Of a stretch of DNA of 64,000 nt, positions 49,501 to 58,351 are shown one piece after another. Both the position numbers and the translations under genes were made by a program. How positions within the stretch are numbered: the stretch's first letter is position 1; every line of letters begins with the position of its first letter. Origin of the DNA: Peptoniphilus vaginalis (lineage in GTDB: Bacteria; Bacillota; Clostridia; Tissierellales; Peptoniphilaceae); NCBI RefSeq assembly GCF_900176605.1, contig NZ_FXLP01000004.1:62001-126000 (forward strand), written 5' to 3'. A model generated the notes under the pieces. That model was not told the DNA's origin, did no database searches, and saw nothing but the letters and a program-made list of their open reading frames with translations.

Positions 49501-49851
49501 CTATAACTTATGTTCAGCGTGTTCAAGTCCGTCCTTAAAGATGCAAAGGACGTGATCATCGTCAAGAGAATAGTAGGCCCTTCTCCCACGTCTTTTTACC
49601 TTAATTAGGTTTTGGGACCTAAGTAGGGCAAGTTGGTGAGATATTGATGATTGACTCATACCCAGTAGTTCTGAAATATCAGACACACATAGGGGTCCAT
49701 TCATCAAGGCGTAAATTATTTTTATCCTTGTTGGGTCCGATAGGGTCTTAAATATTTGGGATAAGTTTTCTATTAAGTTTTCTCTTCCATTAAAATTTGA
49801 TATATCTTCTTGAACCTTTTCAGGTATATCGTCGATTAAGTTTATTTTCAT
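49501..49851 (-). CDS. ArsR/SmtB-type metal-sensing repressor
   Basis: 116 residues with a winged helix-turn-helix (LSDPTRIKIIYAL, VSDISELLGMSQSSISHQLALLRSQNLI, RRGRRAYYSL). The C-terminal helix carries DDDHVLCIF and LEHAEHKL, whose Asp/His residues match the alpha-5 zinc site of CzrA/SmtB. It should bind DNA without metal and release it with Zn2+ or similar. The usual exporter partner is not next to it. It follows ksgA by 6 bases. Confidence 0.9.
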   Translation of the reverse strand: MKINLIDDIPEKVQEDISNFNGRENLIENLSQIFKTLSDPTRIKIIYALMNGPLCVSDISELLGMSQSSISHQLALLRSQNLIKVKRRGRRAYYSLDDDHVLCIFKDGLEHAEHKL

Positions 49852-49857
49852 AATTCC

Positions 49858-50709
49858 TTACCCCACACTTTTAAAGTTTACACTTAAGATAATAAACTCT
49901 TCCAGGCTAAGGGTCTCTGCCCTTCTTCCTTCATCAATTCCACTAAGCTCAAGGGCTCTTTTGATATCGTCCTTACTATAGGGAAGTCTTGAGTTGGAAA
50001 AAGAATTTAACAAGGTCTTTCTCCTTGTAGTAAAGGCTGCCCTCACTATTTTAAATAAGAAGTCTGTGTCAAGGTCTTCTCTTTCCTTCATTTTTAAGTT
50101 TACAACTGCTGAATCAACATTAGGCTTTGGCATAAATACTGAGCTAGGAACTTGGAACTTATACTTGCAGTCTGTGTAATAATTTATAAAGACCGAAAGA
50201 GATCCATAGTCCTTGTTGCCAGGTTGAGCTGCTAGCCTCTTTGCAACTTCCTTTTGTACCATTACAGTTATAGAAACTAAATTTACCTTTGATAAAAGTA
50301 ACTTTTCTATAATAGGTGTGGTCACATAATAGGGTAGGTTTGCAACAACCTTAAAGCCCTCGTCACCAAATTCTTCTTCAGCAATTTTTTCAAGGTCAAG
50401 TTCAAGGAAGTCACCATAGATAACTTTTACATTTTCTATATTTAAGGTTTCCTTGTGAAGGTCTCTTAATTTTTCATCTATCTCGACTGCTAGGACCTTC
50501 TTAGCCCTTAGTGCCAACTCCTCTGTCATGGTTCCAACGCCTGGACCAATCTCTAGGATATTGTCATCTTCACTTATTTCTGCTGCATCAGCAATTTTTC
50601 TAACTATATTTCCATCTATTAAAAAGTTTTGTCCCAGAGACTTTGTAAATCTAAAGCCATACTTGGAAAGAATTTCTGAAAGTTTGCTGGGTTTATATAA
50701 TCTATCTAT
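49858..50709 (-). CDS. ksgA: 16S rRNA dimethyladenosine transferase KsgA/RsmA, AUA start
   Basis: KsgA dimethylates two adjacent adenines near the 3' end of 16S rRNA. The frame gives IDRLYKPSKLSEILSKYGF, then SLGQNFLIDGNIV, GPGVGT (SAM site) and NLPYYVTTPI (catalytic) for about 283 residues, the normal length. The first ATG in frame (50529) would remove the SAM motif. Between the upstream TGA and the family start the only possible initiation codon is ATA 50709, at the place where relatives have the Met of MDRLY. It overlaps the rnmV stop by 8 bases. Confidence 0.88.
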   Translation of the reverse strand: MDRLYKPSKLSEILSKYGFRFTKSLGQNFLIDGNIVRKIADAAEISEDDNILEIGPGVGTMTEELALRAKKVLAVEIDEKLRDLHKETLNIENVKVIYGDFLELDLEKIAEEEFGDEGFKVVANLPYYVTTPIIEKLLLSKVNLVSITVMVQKEVAKRLAAQPGNKDYGSLSVFINYYTDCKYKFQVPSSVFMPKPNVDSAVVNLKMKEREDLDTDFLFKIVRAAFTTRRKTLLNSFSNSRLPYSKDDIKRALELSGIDEGRRAETLSLEEFIILSVNFKSVG

Positions 50710-51253
50710 GGGAGTTCACTTCCTTCATAGCCTCTTCAAATTCTTCCCTTCTTATGCCAAAGGAATTTAATTTGCTTAGAGTCTTTTTTCCATTTCCATA
50801 TCCTATCTTTAGGATTTCAGAAAGCATCTCACGTCTTCTGCTTGCATCATCAGAATTCACTAGGCCATTTTTTATTAAGTCAGCCATTGTAAACTCTGTT
50901 GACTTTTCTGTCTTTGTTGCCCTAGCAGCCTTTAGTGCCTTTAGAATTTCTTCCGGCGAAGCATTCTCTACTCCAATGTCCCCATGTTTTGTGGAAACCC
51001 TTTGAGAAAGGTAGGCATGCTTGGCAGTGGGAATTTCATCTGCAATTCTCTTCCTAATTTGTGATCCAACATAGTCAGAGTCTGTGAAAATTATTATTCC
51101 CTTCTTCTTGTCCATTTCCTTTAAGAGATTTATTAATTTTCTTCCGAAAGCAAAGCCGTGAGTGGTAATAATTTCTGTATCAACCGCCTTTTTAATGGCA
51201 ATCTCATCGTCACGACCCTCTGCGACAATTACTTCTTTAATTGTCATCTTCAT
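50702..51253 (-). CDS. rnmV: Ribonuclease M5
   Basis: 183 residues with an N-terminal TOPRIM domain (VIVAEGRDDEIAIKKA, IIIFTDSDYVGSQIRKRI). RNase M5 matures 5S rRNA in Firmicutes and is usually encoded just before ksgA, as here. It overlaps the tatD end by 4 bases. Confidence 0.95.
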   Translation of the reverse strand: MKMTIKEVIVAEGRDDEIAIKKAVDTEIITTHGFAFGRKLINLLKEMDKKKGIIIFTDSDYVGSQIRKRIADEIPTAKHAYLSQRVSTKHGDIGVENASPEEILKALKAARATKTEKSTEFTMADLIKNGLVNSDDASRRREMLSEILKIGYGNGKKTLSKLNSFGIRREEFEEAMKEVNSHR

Positions 51254-52014
51254 ATTCCAAAAAACCTCTTTGTATTTTCTGCCGTTATTTTTTCCACTTC
51301 TTCTGGATCAATTTGCCTTAGGTCTGCAATGTATTGGCAGACAAACTTTACAAGCTTTGGCTCATTCCTCTTTCCCCTGTAGGGAACAGGTGTCATATAA
51401 GGGCAGTCTGTCTCAAGTAAGAGCCTATCAAGGGGCACCTTCTTTGCAACTGCTTTTGGAGTCTTGGCATTTTTAAAAGTAACCGCACCACCAAGGGCAA
51501 TGTAGTCCCCCATCTTCACATACTCTTCCATCATCTCAACTGATTGAGAGAAGCAGTGGATCAAGGCTGTGAATTCATATTTTTCGTGGGCCTCTTTTAA
51601 GATGTCAAAGGTATCCTTCACCGCATCACGAGAGTGGATGACAATATTCTTGCCAAGTCTTGCTGCAAGTTCAATTTGCCTTTTAAAGACTTCCTTTTGG
51701 ACATCTCTTGGAGAGTTGTCGTAGTAGTAATCTAATCCAATTTCTCCAATAGCCATTACTTTTTCATTTTTTGAAAGTTCAATTAATCTTTCTTCCACCT
51801 GGTCATTGTAGGTCTTTGCCTCATGAGGGTGGACCCCAATGGCTGCATAAATATTTTCGTATTTATTTGCAAGCTCCACTGACCTCTCAGATGATGGAAG
51901 GTCAGAAGAGTTATTTATTACAAGTTCTATTCCATTATCACCTAGGCTCTTGATTAGGCTTTCTCTGTCTTCATCGAAGGCAGGGTCATCTAGGTGGACA
52001 TGTGAATCTATCAT
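51250..52014 (-). CDS. tatD: TatD-family metal-dependent hydrolase / DNase
   Basis: 254 residues of the amidohydrolase-type TIM barrel. Metal ligands are seen in DSHVHLDD, GEIGLDYYYD, VIHSRDA, LIHCFSQS and ETDCPYMTP. The family has exonuclease activity. It lies 8 bases after metG and overlaps rnmV, a conserved order in Firmicutes. Confidence 0.95.
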   Translation of the reverse strand: MIDSHVHLDDPAFDEDRESLIKSLGDNGIELVINNSSDLPSSERSVELANKYENIYAAIGVHPHEAKTYNDQVEERLIELSKNEKVMAIGEIGLDYYYDNSPRDVQKEVFKRQIELAARLGKNIVIHSRDAVKDTFDILKEAHEKYEFTALIHCFSQSVEMMEEYVKMGDYIALGGAVTFKNAKTPKAVAKKVPLDRLLLETDCPYMTPVPYRGKRNEPKLVKFVCQYIADLRQIDPEEVEKITAENTKRFFGI

Positions 52015-52022
52015 CTTATCTC

Positions 52023-53978
52023 CTATCTAACTCTTGCTCCTGATTTAAGGTCGGCTAAAATTGATGCAAGGCTTAGGTTCTTTTCATCATCTTCTGCTGC
52101 AAGAACCATTCCCTTGGATTCAACTCCTCTTAACTTAATTGGTTTTAAGTTTACAATCATTAATACCTTCTTGCCAATTAAATCTTCTTTCTTGTAGTGG
52201 TCCTTGATGCCAGATACAACTTGTCTTTGCATATCGCCAACTTTTAATTTTAATACAAAAAGTTTGTCAGCCTTTGGATGGTCTTCTACATCAAGAACTT
52301 CAGCTACCCTTATATCAAGTTTGTCAAAATCATCTATAGTAACTTCTTCTTTTACATCCTCTTTTTCTTCCTTCTTTTCCTTCATAATTCTTGACTCTAA
52401 TAGGGCTGTGTTTTCTTCATTAAATCTTTCGGTTTCAGCTTCGATATCAAGTCTTGGGAAGATAACCTCTCCCTTTTTAACCCTAGTGTCATCAGGAAGT
52501 AGACCAAATACTCTTGAATCATCCCAGTTCACTTTTTCATCAAGACCAAGTTGTTCCCTAATCTTTAAAGAAGTTTCCTTAATGAAAGGATAAATTAAAA
52601 CAGAAACAATTCTCAAACTTTCTGCCAAGTTATATAAAACAGTATTTAGTCTGTCCTTCTTGTCCTCATCTTTTGCAAGCTTCCAAGGTTCAGTTTCGTC
52701 AACATACTTGTTAGTTCTTCTGATTAGCTTCCAAATTGCTTCTAGGGCAACGGAAAATTCATAGTGTTCCATTGCTTTTTCAACATTATCTACAACAGAC
52801 ACTGCAAGATTTTCTAAATCATCATCAACTTCTTCTCTTACGCCCATATCTTTGATTACTCCGTCGTTGTACTTGCCAATCATAGAAACAGTCCTTGAAA
52901 GAAGGTTGCCAAGGTCATTAGCCAAGTCAGAGTTAAGTCTTTGCATAAACTTTTCTATATTAAAGGATCCATCAGAACCAAAGGAGAATTCACGAAGTAG
53001 GAAGTACTTAAGAGCATCAACTCCGTAAAGCTTTATTATTGGTTCAGGATAAATAACATTTCCCTTAGACTTACTCATCTTGTCATTGTCAAATAAGATC
53101 CAGCCGTGACCAAACACCTTATCAGGTAGAGGTAGGTCAAGAGCCATTAAAATTGCTGGCCAAATTATAACGTGGAATCTAATGATTTCCTTTCCAACAA
53201 AGTGGACACCAGCTGGCCAATAGTCGTTGAATTTTTCTTTATCAGTTCCATATCCAATTGCAGTTAAGTAGCAAGTTAATGCATCAATCCAAACGTAGAC
53301 AACGTGTTTTGGATCAAAGGGAACCTTGACTCCCCAGTCAAAAGTTGATCTTGAAACAGAAAGGTCTTCAAGTCCACCTTCTCCTTCAAAGAAGTTTTTA
53401 ACCATTTCATTTTTTCTAAAGGCTGGCTCAATAAACTCTGGGTGGTCTTCATAATATTTTAAAAGCTTGTCCTTGTATTTAGAAAGTCTAAAGAAGTAAG
53501 ACTCTTCGTTAGTAAGTTCAGTTGGTCTGCCACAGTCAGGACAAGTGTGACCCTCTTCTAGTTGTGCTTCAGTCCAGAAAGACTCACAAGGCTTACAATA
53601 GTAGCCCTTGTATTCACCCTTGTAGATGTCACCCTTGTCATAAAGTTTTTGGAAAATTTCTTGGACGTCCCTTTCGTGGTCCTCATCAGTTGACCTAACA
53701 AAATAATCGTAATCAATATCCATAATTGACCAAAGCTTTTTGATGTTCTTAACAATTCCATCAACATAAGCCTTTGGCTCCATGCCAAATTCCTTAGCCT
53801 TATCTTCTATCTTTTGACCGTGTTCATCAGTACCAGTAGTAAAGAAAACATCATAGCCTTGCATTGTCTTAAATCTCTTAACGCAATCAACTGCCACAGT
53901 ACAATAAGTGTGACCAATGTGAAGATTATCACTTGGATAGTAAATTGGCGTTGTAACATAAAATTTTTTATTACTCAT
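52023..53978 (-). CDS. metG: Methionyl-tRNA synthetase with C-terminal tRNA-binding domain
   Basis: 651 residues, class I aaRS. HIGH-type LHIGHTYCT, KMSKSKGN, and a CxxC zinc knuckle (CKPCESFW, CPDCGRP) are present. A C-terminal OB-fold (DDFDKLDIRVAEVLDVEDHPKADKLF) dimerises and binds tRNA. ATG 53978 follows GGAGG; the frame upstream to 54035 lacks one. It heads the metG-tatD-rnmV-ksgA operon. Confidence 0.97.
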   Translation of the reverse strand: MSNKKFYVTTPIYYPSDNLHIGHTYCTVAVDCVKRFKTMQGYDVFFTTGTDEHGQKIEDKAKEFGMEPKAYVDGIVKNIKKLWSIMDIDYDYFVRSTDEDHERDVQEIFQKLYDKGDIYKGEYKGYYCKPCESFWTEAQLEEGHTCPDCGRPTELTNEESYFFRLSKYKDKLLKYYEDHPEFIEPAFRKNEMVKNFFEGEGGLEDLSVSRSTFDWGVKVPFDPKHVVYVWIDALTCYLTAIGYGTDKEKFNDYWPAGVHFVGKEIIRFHVIIWPAILMALDLPLPDKVFGHGWILFDNDKMSKSKGNVIYPEPIIKLYGVDALKYFLLREFSFGSDGSFNIEKFMQRLNSDLANDLGNLLSRTVSMIGKYNDGVIKDMGVREEVDDDLENLAVSVVDNVEKAMEHYEFSVALEAIWKLIRRTNKYVDETEPWKLAKDEDKKDRLNTVLYNLAESLRIVSVLIYPFIKETSLKIREQLGLDEKVNWDDSRVFGLLPDDTRVKKGEVIFPRLDIEAETERFNEENTALLESRIMKEKKEEKEDVKEEVTIDDFDKLDIRVAEVLDVEDHPKADKLFVLKLKVGDMQRQVVSGIKDHYKKEDLIGKKVLMIVNLKPIKLRGVESKGMVLAAEDDEKNLSLASILADLKSGARVR

Positions 53979-54228
53979 AAAACCTCCATAAAAAAACCCA
54001 ATCCACTGGGATAAGGCCTTGGCATAATCTGTCAATATTCCGATAAATTTCTACATATATTAAAATAATTATAACTGAATAAGATCATAAAATCAATTTC
54101 ACCCTCTAATTTATCAACTTCCACTTAGCTATAAATAATAAATTTTTCTGATAAAATTTCTATCTTGTTGTATAATAGATAATTGTTTCATAAATTTTTT
54201 ATAAATAAATTTTAATCAGGAGGTTTTT

Positions 54229-55218
54229 ATGAATAAAAACATACTTAAGGGCCTAATCTTCTCTGGCCTTATTGGTCTTGTTGCCTACTTCTTGGGCAAG
54301 AGCTTCCCACTTGTTGGTGGACCAGTCTTTGGTATCCTACTTGGAATCATTTTAAATAATTTTAAAAGACCTGAGTCCTTTGAAGCTGGAATTAAATTCA
54401 CATCTAAGAAAGTTTTGCAATACGCTGTAATTCTTTTGGGCTTTGGACTAAACCTTAGTGAAATAATTGTTGTTGGTCAGTCATCACTTCTAATTATTCT
54501 CTCAACAATTTCTACTGCCTTAATTATTTCCTTTGTTGTTGCAAAAATTCTTAAGATTGATACCAACATTGCAACTCTTGTTGGTGTTGGCTCATCAATT
54601 TGTGGTGGATCTGCTATTGCTGCAACTGCACCTGTTATTAATGCAAAGGACGAAGATGTTGCGACTTCAATTTCTGTTATATTTTTGTTTAACATCATCG
54701 CAGCTATTATCTTCCCAACTCTTGGGGTTAAGCTTGGCATGACTCACACAGGCTTCGGCATGTGGGCAGGTACTGCCATAAATGATACATCTTCTGTTGT
54801 TGCTGCAAGTGGAACTTGGTCCACAATGTTTAATGACGACACAGCTCTTAACTACGCAACAATTGTTAAGCTAACAAGAACTCTTGCCATTATCCCAATC
54901 ACTCTTGGACTTGGCATCATCAAATCAAAGGAAAGCACTGAAAAGGTTAGCGTCCTAAAAACTTTCCCAACTTTTATTTTGTTCTTCCTTCTTGCATCAA
55001 TTATCACAACTTTCCTTCCACTACCTGACGCCTTCTTGTCATCAATGAAGTTCTTGTCAAAGTTCTTTATTATCATGGCAATGTCAGCAATTGGTCTTAA
55101 CACTGATATCAAAAAATTAATTTCTCAAGGTGGCAAGGCAATCATCGAAGGAGCCCTTTGCTGGATAGGAATTATTTTTGTCAGCTTGTTTATGCAACAC
55201 CTACTCAATATTTGGTAA
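54229..55218 (+). CDS. YeiH-type putative membrane transporter (UPF0324)
   Basis: 329 residues with about ten membrane segments. The family pattern is seen in GGPVFGILLGIILNNF, VLLGFGLNLSEI, GVGSSICGGSAIAATAPV and WAGTAINDTSSVVAA. Members are often named putative sulfate exporters, but the substrate is not proven. AGGAGG precedes the ATG. It is a single-gene unit with a terminator. Confidence 0.9.
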   Translation: MNKNILKGLIFSGLIGLVAYFLGKSFPLVGGPVFGILLGIILNNFKRPESFEAGIKFTSKKVLQYAVILLGFGLNLSEIIVVGQSSLLIILSTISTALIISFVVAKILKIDTNIATLVGVGSSICGGSAIAATAPVINAKDEDVATSISVIFLFNIIAAIIFPTLGVKLGMTHTGFGMWAGTAINDTSSVVAASGTWSTMFNDDTALNYATIVKLTRTLAIIPITLGLGIIKSKESTEKVSVLKTFPTFILFFLLASIITTFLPLPDAFLSSMKFLSKFFIIMAMSAIGLNTDIKKLISQGGKAIIEGALCWIGIIFVSLFMQHLLNIW

Positions 55219-55244
55219 GACTTTATAAGTTAATAGTATGTAAG

Positions 55245-55276
55245 ATAGCAGTCATTGATTGGCTGCTATTTTTTTG
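55245..55276 (+). terminator. Terminator of the YeiH-type gene
   Basis: ATAGCAGTC / GGCTGCTAT followed by TTTTTTTG. Confidence 0.8.
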
Positions 55277-55399
55277 TGAATTTTTTCTACGACTAAGTAT
55301 TTATTAAAAATTAAAAACTATTAGACTTTCAAAATTTTTTAATGCAAACAATAAGGCAATAAAAAGTCAAAAAAATAAAGGCCCTCTCGAGCCTCATTT

Positions 55400-56131
55400 T
55401 TATAAAACCATGGACAAGAATTCCTTTGCCCTTTGTGTCTTTGGATTTGTGAAAAATTCTTTTGAGTCTTCGTCTTCTGCTATGACTCCCTTGTCCATAA
55501 ATAGAACCCTGTTGGATACGTCTCTTGCAAAGCCCATCTCGTGAGTTACAACAAGCATTGTAAGACCTTCTTCTGCCAAGTCCCTCATAACATTTAGGAC
55601 TTCCTTAACCATCTCTGGGTCAAGAGCTGATGTTGGTTCATCAAAAAGTAGAACTTCTGGGTTCATGGCAAGTGATCTTGCTATTGCCACCCTTTGCTTT
55701 TGTCCACCAGATAGGGACATTGGCCTTGCGTCCCTGAAGGGATACATTCCAACTTTTTCAAGGAACTTGTCTGCTATCTTAACTGCCTCATCACGAGACC
55801 TCTTTAGGACCTTAACTTGTCCTATTACACAGTTTTCAAGAACAGTCATATTGTTAAATAAGTTAAAGGATTGAAAAACCATTCCCACCTTAGTCCTGTA
55901 ATCATTAATAGAAGATTTTTCTTCTAACATGTTCTCTCCATGGTATCTTATTTCACCAGAGTCTGCTTCCTCTAAGAGGTTGATACACCTTAAAAGAGTT
56001 GACTTACCTGACCCAGATGAACCAATTATTGAAACAACTTCGCCCTTTTGGACTGTAAAATTTATTCCCTTTAAAACTTCATTTTCTCCAAAACTTTTTT
56101 CCAAGTTTTCTATTTCAAAAATATTGGCCAT
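55400..56131 (-). CDS. Amino-acid ABC transporter ATPase (lysine riboswitch operon)
   Basis: 243 residues of the polar-amino-acid uptake class (GlnQ/HisP-like). Walker [10 protein letters not shown], signature [17 protein letters not shown] and Walker [15 protein letters not shown] are present. It energises the permease encoded one base upstream. The operon leader is a lysine riboswitch, so lysine is the likely substrate. Confidence 0.94.
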   Translation of the reverse strand: MANIFEIENLEKSFGENEVLKGINFTVQKGEVVSIIGSSGSGKSTLLRCINLLEEADSGEIRYHGENMLEEKSSINDYRTKVGMVFQSFNLFNNMTVLENCVIGQVKVLKRSRDEAVKIADKFLEKVGMYPFRDARPMSLSGGQKQRVAIARSLAMNPEVLLFDEPTSALDPEMVKEVLNVMRDLAEEGLTMLVVTHEMGFARDVSNRVLFMDKGVIAEDEDSKEFFTNPKTQRAKEFLSMVL

Positions 56132-56132
56132 C

Positions 56133-56903
56133 TCACACCTCTTCCTTTACTTCTATAACTTCTGCTGTTGATTGAGATCCGTAAATCTTGTAAGTTCCAT
56201 CTCCATCTAATTTCTTTTCAACAAACTTCATTACTTGACTCACACTTATTGTTAAGAATAGATAAATCAAAGCTGTTATAAAGAAAACTTCGAAATATCT
56301 TAAATAAGTTCCTGCAGCTGACTTTGAAATGAAAAATAATTCTGAAACAGAAATTACGTTAAGAACTGAAGAGTCCTTGATGTTTACAATAAATTCATTA
56401 CCAACTGATGGGATAATATTTCTCACAGCTTGAGGAAGGACAACTTCTGTCATTGTTTGCCAGTGAGTCATTCCTATGGATAGGGCTCCTTCAGTTTGTC
56501 CCTTGTCTACAGAGATAATTCCACCCCTTATTATCTCTGCCATATAAGCTCCTGTGTTGACAGAAACTATAATTAGAGCTGAAGGCATAGCTGCCATATT
56601 CAAATTAAAATATTGAAGGGATCCATAATAAAACATCATAGCCTGTACCATCATTGGTGTTCCCCTAATAACTTGGATATAAACGCTAATAATAACATTT
56701 AAAATCTTTAGGCCCACCCTCTTAAAGGCAGATGACTTTTTATTTACTTTTGTTGTTCTTACTATTGCAATTAAAAGACCTATTAAAAAACCAATTAAAG
56801 TACCAACAACGGCAATTATAATTGTATTAATAGTCCCCTCAACAAAGAGGGGACCATATTCTTTTAATAAAAATCCAATCCATCCAAAAAAACTACTTGG
56901 CAT
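56133..56903 (-). CDS. Amino-acid ABC transporter permease (lysine riboswitch operon)
   Basis: 256 residues of the HisM/GlnP family with about five to six membrane segments. The EAA-like loop is seen in [35 protein letters not shown]. It forms the membrane channel. The C-terminal 20 residues are an acidic extension. It lies 16 bases after the binding-protein gene. Confidence 0.93.
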   Translation of the reverse strand: MPSSFFGWIGFLLKEYGPLFVEGTINTIIIAVVGTLIGFLIGLLIAIVRTTKVNKKSSAFKRVGLKILNVIISVYIQVIRGTPMMVQAMMFYYGSLQYFNLNMAAMPSALIIVSVNTGAYMAEIIRGGIISVDKGQTEGALSIGMTHWQTMTEVVLPQAVRNIIPSVGNEFIVNIKDSSVLNVISVSELFFISKSAAGTYLRYFEVFFITALIYLFLTISVSQVMKFVEKKLDGDGTYKIYGSQSTAEVIEVKEEV

Positions 56904-56919
56904 ATTTATCTCCTATATC

Positions 56920-57774
56920 TTATTCACCTAGTGGTTGGTTAGCCACAGCTTCTTCCATTATTTTTTGTCTTTCATCTTCAGGAATTTTTGAAAGAGCTTC
57001 GTTTACCTTATCAAGAAGTTCCTTGTTGCCCTTTTTAACTCCTACCGCAATTGATGTATCTTCAACAGAAGTTTTGAATCCCTTGCCGTCAGCAAATTCA
57101 ACAAAAGTTAAGTCCTTATTTGCTGCAACTGCTGATAGGGCTCCTGGTCTTTCAGAAACATATCCGTCAATCTTTCCACTTCTTAGAGCAACAATCATTG
57201 CTGGGAAAGTTTCAAGAGCAGTTGATTTATTTACGCCTTCCATTTGATCAATAACATCATAGTGGAAAGTGTTAAGTTGACCAGTGATATTTGCTCCCTT
57301 AAAATCATTTATGCTCTTTGCATTGGCATAAGGAGAATCCTTTTTAACAACAATTACAAGGTCTGATGTGTAATAAGTGTCTGAGAAGTCAAGAGTTTCC
57401 TTTCTTTCTGCAGTTGGACTCATACCAGCTATAATAAGGTCAATTTTTCCAGATGTAATAGCTGGAGTAAGACCATTCCATTCAGTTTTTACAATTTCAA
57501 GTTTTTTGTTCATTGATTCAGCAATTTTCTTTGCGATTTCAACGTCATATCCACCAGCGTAGCCACCTGTTGCAATTTTGTAGCCGTGCTCTTCACCAGT
57601 TTGTGTCCAGTTAAATGGAGCGTAGTCACATTCCATACCAACCCTTAATGTGTCTGAATCAGATTGTGCTGCAGCTGATCCCCCATCACCCTTTGGGTTA
57701 CAAGCTGTTAAAAGCATTGTTCCTGCCATAGCTCCAATAAGTAATAATCTTCTTGCGTTTCTTCTTAAATTCAT
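56920..57774 (-). CDS. Amino-acid-binding lipoprotein (lysine riboswitch operon)
   Basis: 284 residues from ATG 57774 behind GGAGG. The lipoprotein signal (RRLLLIGAMAGTMLLTAC) and SBP family 3 motifs (LRVGMECDYAPFNWTQ, GGYDVEIAKKIAESM, DLIIAGMSPTAERKETLDFSDTYY) are clear. It captures a polar amino acid outside the membrane. The longer frame to 57843 would start within the riboswitch terminator and is rejected. Confidence 0.93.
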   Translation of the reverse strand: MNLRRNARRLLLIGAMAGTMLLTACNPKGDGGSAAAQSDSDTLRVGMECDYAPFNWTQTGEEHGYKIATGGYAGGYDVEIAKKIAESMNKKLEIVKTEWNGLTPAITSGKIDLIIAGMSPTAERKETLDFSDTYYTSDLVIVVKKDSPYANAKSINDFKGANITGQLNTFHYDVIDQMEGVNKSTALETFPAMIVALRSGKIDGYVSERPGALSAVAANKDLTFVEFADGKGFKTSVEDTSIAVGVKKGNKELLDKVNEALSKIPEDERQKIMEEAVANQPLGE

Positions 57775-57816
57775 GATATACCTCCGTAAAATTCTTCGGT
57801 AACTATCAAAAAGTAA

Positions 57817-58050
57817 TAAAAAAAAACAGTTTGGGAAAACCAAACTGTTAAAATGTCTAAATATGTAAAGACAAAGTATTTAACCTTAGATAGCTCCCCA
57901 CTAAAACGTGACAGTCATGCAAATATTGTTTGCATGCCCAGCATATTATCTGTTCCCAATAATACACTTCGGCGAAATTTCCTTTCATCTCCCTTCACTG
58001 CATGGTCTTGCTCTGAAAGATTACTGATAAATCCCGCGCCTCTATCGTAT
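57817..58050 (-). promoter_or_regulatory. Lysine riboswitch with terminator
   Basis: On the minus strand the aptamer opens with GATAGAGGCGCGGG (about 58046-58034), has the internal GAAGGG and CGCCGAAG motifs, the ATGACTGTCACG segment, and closes with TAGTGGGGAGCTATC (to about 57886), as in L-box RNAs. A terminator with 10-bp arms (57825-57849) and a T run follows before the gene. Lysine binding would favour termination, so the importer is made when lysine is scarce. Confidence 0.93.
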
Positions 58051-58082
58051 TTTTCAATACAATTTATTTAATTGTTTCATCA

Positions 58083-58111
58083 ATTATATAAAGGAGATTT
58101 TTAAAAGTCAA
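58083..58111 (-). promoter_or_regulatory. Promoter of the lysine riboswitch operon
   Basis: On the minus strand TTGACT, 17 bases, TATAAT, about 35 bases upstream of the aptamer. Confidence 0.82.
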
Positions 58112-58179
58112 GGACAATTTTCATTTTCTTGAAAAATAATTATAAAACTTTTTTTGTGCTATTTACTAGTATAACAAAC

Positions 58180-58207
58180 TTGACATTTTCGTTTATTATG
58201 ATAAACT
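58180..58207 (+). promoter_or_regulatory. Promoter of RNA/HxTG locus 3
   Basis: TTGACA (58180-58185), 16 bases, TAAACT (58202-58207). The -10 is identical to that of locus 1. It is divergent from the riboswitch promoter. Confidence 0.65.
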
Positions 58208-58213
58208 TTAAAT

Positions 58214-58336
58214 ACAAAGTAAGTTTTAACTTTGCTTTAGACGAACGGACTGGAGTTCTAAAACCCATATCCATTGCAGAGTGGGAAACTGTGAAAAACC
58301 CGAAATAGAGAATGTCCTATGGCATTCTCTATTTTT
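58214..58336 (+). ncRNA. Candidate structured RNA (type III-like antitoxin RNA) of locus 3
   Basis: A predicted transcript of about 120 bases lies between the promoter and the terminator at 58305-58336. It is a single unit, not a tandem repeat. Nested pairing is possible: CGG (58246-58248) with CCG (58300-58302), AGTT (58254-58257) with AACT (58287-58290), and CCCAT (58264-58268) with GTGGG (58281-58285). The gene behind the terminator is homologous to those in loci 1 and 2, which supports a common function, though the RNA sequences are not alike. Confidence 0.55.
58305..58336 (+). terminator. Terminator between RNA and toxin-like gene, locus 3
   Basis: ATAGAGAATG / CATTCTCTAT with an 8-base loop followed by TTTTT. 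The first in-frame ATG of the following gene (58319) lies in the loop and is unlikely to be used. Confidence 0.85.
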
Positions 58337-58351
58337 ATGAAAAGGAATTTT

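Noticed and set aside
50529-50531. ATG at 50529 as ksgA start
   Set aside because: It would discard about 60 conserved residues, including the SLGQNF segment and the GPGVGT SAM motif.
53995-54030. CCCA-TGGG hairpin plus T run upstream of metG as a Met-sensing leader
   Set aside because: The stem is only 4 bp, and no T-box or SAM-riboswitch motif is visible around it.
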